Below, piece by piece: positions 55,540 through 64,000 of a stretch of DNA of 64,000 nucleotides. Below the pieces are notes generated by a model that did not search any database, was not told the origin of the DNA, and was given only the letters and a program-made list of their open reading frames with translations. The translations under genes were made by a program, and so were the position numbers. The DNA is taken from positions 20,112,251 through 20,176,250 of the forward strand of contig OX463863.1 in assembly GCA_949825065.1 (NCBI GenBank), read 5' to 3'. The first letter of the stretch is position 1. Every line of letters begins with the position of its first letter. This DNA comes from Odontocerum albicorne (lineage: Eukaryota; Arthropoda; Insecta; Trichoptera; Odontoceridae).

Positions 55540-55935
55540 CACTCTCTGCACACCAGGGTTCCTATTCTCTCCTTGCACGACACCCGCCCTACGTATAACT
55601 ACTATAAAGCATTTTTTTTACTTTTACATAATATTATACTGCATTTCGATTGTCTCACTCTGTAAAGTATAGATAATATTAACGAGACTGTAGAGTACTT
55701 CCATAGTGTCATTTGCGGAATGCTAGATATCTGCGTCCACAGAAACATAATCTATCAAATTTGCCCAATTATCATCAGACAGCAAAAGCATATCCCTCCG
55801 TTCTGTTTCTAAGAAAGAAGTGTTGGAAAGTCAGATCCTTCAACAATTTCAACATTCTCAATTGTTGCCCAATTATTATATTTATTACTGGGTTCAACAC
55901 TCTCTTTTTCTTCAACAGCATATAAACATTCCTAT
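55540..55935 (-). repeat. inverted partner of 25089-25510
   Basis: Contains the GAGAATAGGAACCCTGG-type end, a LINE fragment shared with 38890-39090, and the acidic peptide read on the minus strand (LYAVEEKESVEPSNKYNNWA). The interval 55278-55540 holds nothing recognised. Confidence 0.7.
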
Positions 55936-56000
55936 AAAAACCATTGAATTATTGGCTAAATCTGACATATAAAAATCAAAATTATTAATGAAGTTCGAAT

Positions 56001-56161
56001 TACAGTACCCGGCGGTAAGTAATACACATCGTTTGTAGAGCGTCTTCACTGTCGTACGATGCGCTAACAGTTCAGTATCTTAGTCACGATGCGGTTAGCG
56101 CATTGTGCAACAGAGACAACGCTCTATAAACGATGTGTATTACTTACCGACGGGTACTGTA
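56001..56161. mobile_element. palindromic MITE, 161 bp
   Basis: TACAGTACCCGGCGGTAAGT at the left and its near-exact inverse at the right. The arms continue for about 42 bp. The centre has GTTAGCGCATTGTGCAACAG. Related copies at 15529-15706 and 24962-25031. The TA at each end suggests Tc1/mariner-type mobilisation. Confidence 0.75.
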
Positions 56162-56164
56162 GCT

Positions 56165-57000
56165 AATTGTAAACAAATATGTTCCTATGTATATTACATA
56201 CCGTTATTTCATTGGATTTTGCAGCACTTTGAACATTGCCTTGCCTTATTCAATAATGCCAATGCAAGGCGGAGAATCTTCTTCCCACGGCTCATAGTAT
56301 AAGATAGAACAAATATTTTTTCAATAAAATGCTGCGTAAGACCAACTTACAAAACGTCACTTAAGTAGTCAACAGGTAACTTATTTGAGGTTATGTCGTA
56401 AGTGTGGCGGTGTGTCAAAAATGTCATGATAAATAAACAAAAAAGCAGTGAAATGTGATTGATAAGCAAAAACGCAGCAAACGCATAGGCACTTGCTGTC
56501 TTTTTGTGTATGAATCACATTTTACTGCTTTTTTACTTAGAAAACCCTAGCATTTTGTAAAATTAAAGAAGACATTATCGATTTTTGTATTGAAATAAAT
56601 GGTTAACCGTATTTTTTCATATAGATTTTGATATGGGATATTGTCTCATACTTTTTTAAATTTAGGTTTTTATCCCGTTAGCTGGGTTTTTGCTTATAAG
56701 GGCAGTATAGTCGATCGTTTTCACTAACCCACCATCAGTATACTATACAGGGACTAGCATTTAACAGAGTTTCTGAATTCAAAGATTTGCTGTCTTGCTT
56801 GGACCAGCATTGCCGCTCACATCGAGCCGTCCTAGCATTATCCTCGGACTAATGCGGGTACCCTACCTGAACCGACCCTATCGACCTACTGTATCGCTTC
56901 CATATTTAATAAAATTGTAAAATTATTTACTTGAGTTGTCATTGTCACCTTAAGCCCCTTGTATACGCTTCTCCAGTCACGGTAGTAGTACAATAGAGAC
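56165..57000. repeat. left edge of duplicated unit U3
   Basis: Matches 25735-26540 with scattered indels, including the CATCGAGCCGTCCTAGCATT block. No conserved frame. Confidence 0.75.
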
Positions 57001-57289
57001 ATTTAATTTTTCAATTACTGGGAGGTGGTATCAATATAATTCAAAAAATCCAATAATTCACGCAGTTTTATTGATAATAAACATAACATTAATCCAGCCA
57101 GTGTCCAGGCTAGTGCGTCATAACACAGGCAATTCATTTATTAAACAGTAAAATATAGCACCTGGGAAACTATTTCAAAAGTTATGAAAGAAAATAAAAT
57201 TATAAGTTAAAAATTTTGATTATTGATTCTGCTTTTTTGAAAAACGAATTTCTCGCCCGCTTTAATTTAACAATGTAATTCCACAATGC

Positions 57290-57601
57290 CGATTCAGTAT
57301 TCCTCTTCACTGTGATTCCTTGCACAAGATATTAAATAACCTTTCTCTAAGAATGTCTTCTCACAATTTCCATAGCGTTAAGGGCTTTTATCCACTATGA
57401 ATCCTTAACTTCTATTGAGACTTCGTCCCACACTGTCTACAGCTGTCAAGTTTCTCCAGCATGAATCCTTTAATGGAATATAAAATCTTTTTTCTTTTAA
57501 ATATTCTCGCACATTTCCTACAACTGTAGGACTTCTCTCCAATATTAATCCTCAAATGGCGAATTAAACTTGCATTATCAGATAATGTATTCATACATTT
57601 T
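57290..57601 (-). pseudogene. decayed 3' zinc fingers of ZF-M3
   Basis: Finger remnants continue past the ZF-M3 stop (NTLSDNASLIRHLRINIGEK, YSCRKCARIFKRKKI) with stops. Confidence 0.75.
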
Positions 57602-58857
57602 TCATAGCTGTTGGTAGGGCGTCTCTAAACTGTGAATCCTTTCATGAGATTTCAAATAATCTTTTCGTGAGAATGTCTTATCACATTGTCCACAGCTGTA
57701 AGGCTTCTCTCCACTATGAATCCTTTCATGAGATTTCAAATTACCTATTAGTGAGAATGTCTTATCACATTGTCCACAGCTGTAAGGCTTCTTTCCACTA
57801 TGAATCCTTTCATGATAATTTAAATCACGTTTATTTGAGAATATCTTATCACATTGTCTACAGCTGTAAGGCGTCTCTCCACTATGAATCCTTTCATGAG
57901 ATTTTAATTGAGATTCTTGTGAGAATGTCTTATCACATTGTCCACAGCTGTAAAGCTTCTCTCCACTATGACTCCTTTCGTGATATTTTAATTGAATCTT
58001 TCGTAAGAATGTCTTATCACATTGTCCACAGCTGTAAGGCTTTTCTCCACTATGAATCTTTTGATGAGATTTCAAACATTCTTTTCGTGAGAATGTATCA
58101 CCACATTGTCCACAGTAGTAAGGCTTCTCTCCAGTATGAATAATTTCATGAGATTTTAAATAATCTTTTTGTGAGAATGTCTTATCACATTGTCCACAGC
58201 TGTAAGGTTTCTCTCCACTATGAGTCCTTTCATGAGACTTTAAAAGTTTTTTTTGTGAGAATGTTTTATCACATTGTTCACAACTGTAAGGGTTCTGTCC
58301 ACTATGACTCCTTTCATGATATTTCAAATCACCTTCTCGTGAGTATGTCTTATCACATTGTCCACAGCTGTAAGGCTTCTCTTTACTATGAATCCTTTCA
58401 TGATAATTTAAATTGCATTTTTGTGAGAATGTTTTATCACATTGAACACAGCTGTAAGGCTTATCTCCACTATGACTCCTTTCATGATAATTTAGAAGCC
58501 ATTTTTGTGAGAATTTCTTATCACATTGTCCACAGCAGTAAGGCTTCTCTCCACTATGATTCCTTTCATGAGATTTCAAATCACCTTTTCGTAAGAATGT
58601 CTTATCACATTGTCCACAGCTGTAAGGCTTCTCTCCACTATGAATCCTTTCATGAAATTTTAAATAACGTTTTTGTAAGAATGTCTTATCACATTGTCCA
58701 CAGCTGTAAGAATGTCTTATTACATTGTCCACAGCTCCACTATGAATCCTTTCATGATCTGTTAATTTATCTTTTCGTGAGAATGTCTGTGAACAATTTC
58801 CACAACCATAGGAATTCTGTCCAGATGGATTATCTTTATAAATGTTGCTCATATCAC
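57602..58857 (-). CDS. ZF-M3 finger exon: 14 C2H2 zinc fingers
   Basis: Acceptor TAGATTCAG, then SDMSNIYKDNPSGQNSYGC and fourteen fingers. Between fingers 1 and 2 the GEKPY linker is replaced by GAVDNVIRHSY: a 30-nt finger segment, duplicated and read in another frame, replaces 12 nt. The array closes with HSLETPYQQL and a stop at 57602. No exon 2 lies between this exon and exon 1. Because both junctions are phase 1 the direct splice stays in frame and gives 479 aa. A probable nuclear DNA-binding protein. Confidence 0.85.
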
Positions 58858-59236
58858 CTGAATCTAAAAATATATGAAAATTAAGAAAAAATCTCTGAAT
58901 TATATATTTTTTTGAATATTGAAGGGTTGAAAAGATAGATCTTAGTTCTTTTTGTTATAAAGAATTTATCAAATTAGAGTTTTTTTATTCATACATAACA
59001 GAGAATCAACATATCGTGATTAATCAACTTTTCCTTACAATAATGATTTGAATATTTTTCAAAATAAAAATGTCAAAACCATTCTAGCCTATAAGTACAC
59101 ACCACCTTATCCATGGCTGGTATGGAATAGGTGGTGTGTACCTGTAGGTTAAACACCACTCATGCAACATAAGTTAATTGATTGTCATATCTCACATATT
59201 TATTTTATTTTAACAATATGAGTTTATTAAGTTTAC
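58858..59236 (-). other. ZF-M3 intron, exon 2 deleted
   Basis: Only 379 bp. The left part matches ZF-M2 intron 2 (47186-47325), and from about 58996 the right part matches ZF-M1/M2 intron 1. The sequence between, with exon 2, has been lost. Confidence 0.7.
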
Positions 59237-59427
59237 TTAGGTCTGTGGGATTATCAACAACATGTCTGGAATCTGCGCTGATATCTTGCGCACGTTCCTG
59301 TTTGATATCTGCCTCGCGTACACTGATATCATCCTGGGAGGACACTGCTGCAGTATCTCCATCTTTTGCCTTTTCTTCTTTCACCATTACATCTGCACTT
59401 TTGTGTAGCTGAGGATCCATCTATAAC
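59237..59427 (-). CDS. ZF-M3 exon 1 (start codon and paired psi-K-x-E module)
   Basis: ATG at 59420-59418, acceptor TGTTTCCAG, donor GTAAAC. It encodes MDPQLHKSADVMVKEEKAKD, DTAAVSS, ADIKQERAQ (Cys after IKQE is Arg here). VKEE and IKQE are kept, 26 residues apart. Confidence 0.8.
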
Positions 59428-59569
59428 CTGGAAACATTCACAATAGTTTAACAATGAGTTTACAATACGTTTACCCTTTGACATAGGAACTTATAAAACT
59501 ATATTCAATGCCTGATTCTTGACATGGTAATCTTTGTTATTTGACAGGACACGACTTGCTTGAGCTCCT

Positions 59570-59612
59570 CTGATGACGAGGTGAAAACCTTGAAACCGGT
59601 AGGGGTATACCG
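59570..59612 (+). other. hammerhead-like motif (U3)
   Basis: CTGATGACGAGGTGAAAACC, TTGAAACCGGTAGGGG, TACCG: the cleanest copy of this motif in the three ZF-M units. Confidence 0.4.
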
Positions 59613-59936
59613 TTACATAAAGTGGAATAAACAGCATTTGATAAAACAAATTACAATGTTTTTAAACCTCCACAAAGTTAATGCCTTAACTAAAAATAAT
59701 AATATAATAATCTTCTTTGCTAATGTGTATAGATTCGTCTTTCAGAGGTCTTTTAAAAATATTTACGATGTTGTATGAACACTAGACACATGCATTACAC
59801 TACATCTAAAGCTTAATGTGTTACTGTCACATATCAGAACCGAAATTCGCTCATAGATGGCTCTAGTTGTCAATGTAGTGACTGCCAAACCGCGTCATTG
59901 GCGCCTTTTTCTTGTGTTAACATTTATCAAAGACTT

Positions 59937-59940
59937 TTAA
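59937..59940. other. empty TTAA site for the element at 30011-34103
   Basis: Reads ACTTTTAACTCACAACAAT without interruption. U1 has the 4.1-kb element here. Confidence 0.85.
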
Positions 59941-59954
59941 CTCACAACAATACA

Positions 59955-60540
59955 AGTTTAATACAACTACATATGTTTTCATAGAGATGAACATGTCTGT
60001 TTTTGTGCCTGAAACCTACGATTTGCAGACAGCATTGATTTTCTGTTAACATTTGAAGAAAACTGCTGCAGAATCGCATCGAATGCTTGTCGAAGCTTAC
60101 GGTGAGCATGCTCTTGGTAAATCACAGTACTTTGAGTGGTTTCAAAAATCCAAGCGTGGCGATTTTGACGTGAGAAACGAAGAACGTGGAAGACACCATC
60201 GCACACAGCAAAACCGGTTAATAAACGGTTGAGGCGTTTAGTTGGCTAATACTTTCACATGCGGCTTACTCACCAGACTTGGCTCCATCCGATTACTACT
60301 TATTTGCATCGATGGGATACGCACTTGCTGAGCAGCGCTTCACTTGTTACGAAAATGGTACAATGATTGGTTTGCCTCAGAAGAGCAACAGTTTTTTTGG
60401 CGTGGCATCCATAAATTGCCAGAGAGATGGAACAAAACGTGTAGCTAGCGATGGGCAATACTTTGAATCAAATATTTTTTATCATTTTCATACAATGTGT
60501 ATTTTCTATAAACAAAATCCGGTTCCATATTTACAGACCT
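59955..60540 (+). pseudogene. internally deleted mariner-like element (U3 copy)
   Basis: The same deletion derivative as 34140-34720: N-terminal SVFVPETYDLQTALIF, stop, LVEAYGEHALGKSQYFEWF, then SPDLAPSDYYLFASMGYALA and VASDGQYFE. Confidence 0.7.
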
Positions 60541-60589
60541 GTGTATATGAAGGAATATTCGACAGGTTCAGATGATGCTTTCTTGGCAG

Positions 60590-62650
60590 TTCTTCTTCTT
60601 GAATAATGGCTGTTAACTCCTATATACGAAGCATTACGCCATTGTCGAACGCTTTTATTGACAGTTACACTCCATAGAAAAACCATAGACTAAAAATTAA
60701 ATTACATAGTTGAACTGAAAACAAATATTAAAATAGGTGTTTTTATTTTAATTGCGATTCATGACATGAGGGATCGCTGAGATATTATAAATAATGAAAA
60801 CCATCATTCACAAGTGTTTGGTGCAACTTCACATATAAATTTGACATAATTTTTTTTAAATTACTTTCGGCGAGACCTTTTTTTTATAATAAGTGTAATG
60901 TAAAAACATGAGGAATGTACACAATTATTCATGTTCATGGCATTATAAGATGTATAGAGCTGATAGTAAATAAATACGGAAAGGAATAAAGTGAAGACCT
61001 GATCTCTCTGCCAACCACAATACTGAAACATTGTACCGTGACTATTCAAGTCAATAAATAACAATGTCTTTACCTGTCACTAAATAATTCTTTATCGCAG
61101 ACAAAGCTACTGAACCATGATTCTGTTATTACATCTTGTGGAATTTTTTTATTAAAACATTGCTGATATTTATAATTACACATTTATAGACATTTTCTTT
61201 GATAGTATATATTTTTTCTTTCCTTACGGTTCGTTGCAAAATATTCGTGAAGCGGTCATCAACCTGAAGCGGTCAGAATGAACCTCTAAATCGATAACGT
61301 AATCAACTGGCTAAAAAGAAAAAAACGAAAATATAGAAAAATAAATAACAATCAAAGCAATACCTAATTGACAGTTCAATTCGACAGGAATAACACACTC
61401 TTCTTCCTCAATAATGGCCACGCACTCCTACATCTGATGGAGTATGCGCGGTGTCTTCACCTTCTTAAATAATGACCATGTACTTCTACGTTTCGAGTAT
61501 ACGCACATTACGTGGTGTCTTCTTCTTGAATTGTGGTCGTGAATTCCAATAAATGGATGAATGTACGACAATGTTAATCAAGGCGCGGTGTCAAATGACG
61601 TCATGCTTAATGGACAGTTACGCATATTCCATAGAAGAAAAACCATAGACGCAAATTCTTGTCGAGCCGAGTGGCATTAATAAATGAAATACTACATCAG
61701 GAGTTCACGTCCATAATTCAAGAGGAAAGAACACTCGCACATTGCTAACATAAATAATTTATTTTATCCAGAGAGCACATTTAATGTAAGTAAACATTAA
61801 ATTACAATAGAAGGTTTTTGTTTTAATTATGATTTATGACCTGAGGAATCCCTGAGATACTAAAAATATTGAAAACAATTCACGAGTATTTGGCGCTATT
61901 TCTTATTTAAATATGACCTAAAAATTTTAAATTACTTCGGAGAGGCCAATATTTTTTTAAATACAAGGTGTGATGTAAATGAACATGAGGAATGTAAAAA
62001 AATATTCATGTTCACAGCATTACAAGATGAACGGAGCAAGTAGACAACAAATATGGAAGCTGAATGAAATGAAGACCCGATCTCTCGGCCAACCCCAATA
62101 CTGTAACATTGTACCACGGCTATTCACCCGCAAGTCAATAAGTAAACAGTTCCTGTAAAAAAACTGTGTCTTTGCCTGTCACCAAATAATTATCTATCAG
62201 AGAAAAATTTACGGAACTAATCCAGATAATAAATTAAATACAAGCTATATATTAAAGCATCGCTGATATTTAATGTTATACATATAAAGAAATCAAGCTT
62301 AAGGATTATACTAATGCGTCCATAGCCGTTACTTGTCTACTAGTCATCCGTCGTGATGAGATTCGCTGATTCCAGTTGCGACTGTCACAGAAACGGGATG
62401 GTACCAAGGAGTTGGGAAAATAATCAACACAATAAGCGGACCACTTACACTGTCCGCAATATTACTTTATGGTCGCTATAAAATGCTGGACCCGGTTTAA
62501 AAGAAAAATCCCTCTTCACCAGGCTGCCGTGCCGGTAGGATCCTCCACCAGAAATTCACTCTTCACCCGGCTGCCGTGCCAGGTGGATTGGATTCACCTG
62601 AGAGCTGTGCCTAGACTGATCTTCCCTTCACTTGAGAGCTATACCTGCAC
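60590..62650 (+). repeat. U3 copy of the tandem repeat region
   Basis: Collinear with 34750-35440 and 36531-37930 but without the extra tandem unit of U1. It includes TTCTTGAATAATGGC motifs at 60595 and 61405. A short GCTGCCGTGCC duplication lies at 62523-62590. Confidence 0.7.
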
Positions 62651-62856
62651 CAGCGCCAAGCTGGTATCAAACCTGATGCACTTTTTACCCGAACGTACGT
62701 TTAGTCATAAGTGGGAGTAAAAATATTTAATATTAATATATCTAAAATGTCTCCAACAAGTGCTGCTATTATCGAGAAATTTACTGGAATAATATCGTAA
62801 TTGAGAGGATAATTAAAGTCTCTCATTTGCAAAATCTCTAGTCTAAAAAAATGTGT
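62640..62856 (+). pseudogene. 5' end of a LINE ORF1 (U3 copy)
   Basis: Matches 37930-38150. ATG at 62747, MSPTSAAIIEKFTGI, with the same TAA as in U1, then breaks off. It marks the right edge of U3. Confidence 0.5.
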
Positions 62857-62859
62857 ACT

Positions 62860-63262
62860 ATGCATAAGTTTCCTAGGTATCTTACCATAGTTAAGTATTC
62901 TTACTGTTGTCATTAAATAAGAATATGTGCAAAACTGATTTTGCAACAATAATTTTAATTAAAACAAATTTGGATATCGAAATTTTGCATTAGAATAATC
63001 GTATATGTTCTAATGATTTCAAAAATGTTTCATACATTTTTCATAATGTGTCCCCTCTGCTTACCCCACCTGGAACATGGCGTGATGTGTATACATGTAT
63101 TTTAAATACACAATATTTTTTGTTAATAATTGAGACAGAAAATTTGCAAGTAATATTTACATTTATTTGACGCCATTTAGTAATTAAATATCATTTAATG
63201 AGTGGAAATTTTACCTCCCCTGCTTCTGCGTTATTAAAATTTTCAGATGGTCACAGTTGTAC
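62860..63262. other. no feature seen
   Basis: AT-rich, no convincing frame, no match found elsewhere in the window. Confidence 0.5.
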
Positions 63263-63266
63263 TTAA

Positions 63267-63484
63267 CACGTTCGCTGCTAAAGACGGCCCTGGGGCGTCA
63301 ACACATTTTTTGTAGAGACGCTGATGACGCCCGTTGCGCGTCATTCGATTCTCTTTGTTTGTATGGTACCGAATATTTTAAGATTTTAAGGTTTCGAAAA
63401 TACCGTAAGATTTTAAGGTTTCGAAAATATGATTTTTTTCAGTACCTCTACACTATTCTATAAATACATATCGCAGTGAATGTG
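63267..63484. mobile_element. TTAA-flanked MITE, 218 bp (family T7)
   Basis: TTAA at 63263-63266 and 63485-63488. Ends CACGTTCGCTGC and inverted CACATTCACTGC match at 10 of 12. The interior has a GATTTTAAGGTTTCGAAAAT direct repeat. No empty site is available here. Confidence 0.7.
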
Positions 63485-63488
63485 TTAA

Positions 63489-64000
63489 TTAGGAATTCAT
63501 AATATATATATTAGATCAGTTTAGTCGCTAACAATAATAATAAACCACCTGTTTTATATGCTTATGATATTCATCATCCTCGGTCATAGACCTTGGGCCC
63601 ATGGGTGTAACATGATTCGGTGTCCCCACTCTCCTGCACTTACCTGCTACAGTTCCTCCCCCACCCCATTGACTGCCGGGGCGCTCCATTAGTGTCTACA
63701 CCTCATTCACCGCCCAACTTTGCCATAAACCTGAGCGAAGTGCTTTCAAAACAGAGCAACGCCACTTGTGATTGCTGGGAGATAAAATGATTTTAAAAAA
63801 TCCAACCATTTTCATTAATATTAAAACTAGTTAAAGTGACCTGAATTGATCAATTTTAAAAGTTTTAAATATTAAGTTTTGTTTAAGCTGTCATCAAACT
63901 TTTTAAAAGTGTTTTACTTCGCAAATTTTGGAAAAGTATTATATTCTCTCCCCCATTCCTTCATTTTCCTTTGATTGATGATATCTCACTTTATATGAAA
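63489..64000. other. no feature seen
   Basis: The stretch 63580-63770 is more GC-rich than its surroundings, but neither strand shows a frame or repeat that I can identify. Confidence 0.5.

Overview
The window is AT-rich nuclear DNA from an animal, most probably an insect or other arthropod. The evidence is spliced C2H2 zinc-finger genes with GT-AG introns and a dense mix of mariner, piggyBac-type, hAT, Penelope-like and several non-LTR elements. No bacterial operon, rRNA, tRNA or CRISPR signal was seen. The species cannot be named from the sequence.

The host genes are five paralogous zinc-finger genes, two on the + strand (ZF-P1 and ZF-P2) and three on the - strand (ZF-M1, ZF-M2, ZF-M3). 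They share one architecture: exon 1 (about 60 codons), exon 2 (85-86 codons), then one large exon with 8-19 tandem C2H2 fingers. Every junction I could model is phase 1. Exons 1 and 2 look like copies of the same module: an acidic segment carrying two psi-K-x-E (SUMO-consensus) motifs 23-26 residues apart around a D-T-A core. ZF-P2, ZF-M1, ZF-M2 and ZF-M3 can be modelled as 385, 383, 701 and 479 aa. ZF-P1 lacks its first exon, which lies outside the window. Each array ends at an early stop and is followed by decaying fingers, so the arrays were once longer.

The locus grew by segmental duplication. Block A (1-2970 and 17580-20472) carries ZF-P1 and ZF-P2. Block B (7663-9480) recurs at 20473-21879 plus 23822-24196. 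A long unit carrying the minus-strand genes occurs three times: U1 about 25690-38150, U2 about 42490-53450, U3 about 56160-62856. Because the copies can be compared, several transposon insertions have an empty site elsewhere in the window, which fixes their ends to the base.

Mobile DNA fills most of the rest. The main theme is TTAA-flanked elements: at least eight families, from 144 bp to 4.1 kb, two of which carry recognisable piggyBac transposase remains, with a third transposase fragment of uncertain ends. A mariner sits inside one piggyBac transposase just before its second catalytic Asp. Two insertions lie beside splice donors of ZF-M2. Other elements are two near-identical full-length mariners, several mariner fragments, a hAT derivative with a perfect 8-bp duplication, Penelope-like GIY-YIG remains with hammerhead-like motifs, and Jockey/RTE/CR1-like reverse-transcriptase fragments. 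No mobile element encodes an intact transposase or reverse transcriptase.

The best candidate for something undescribed is the zinc-finger family itself: rapidly rearranging arrays joined to a duplicated, strictly kept paired psi-K-x-E exon module, embedded in a TTAA-transposon hotspot.
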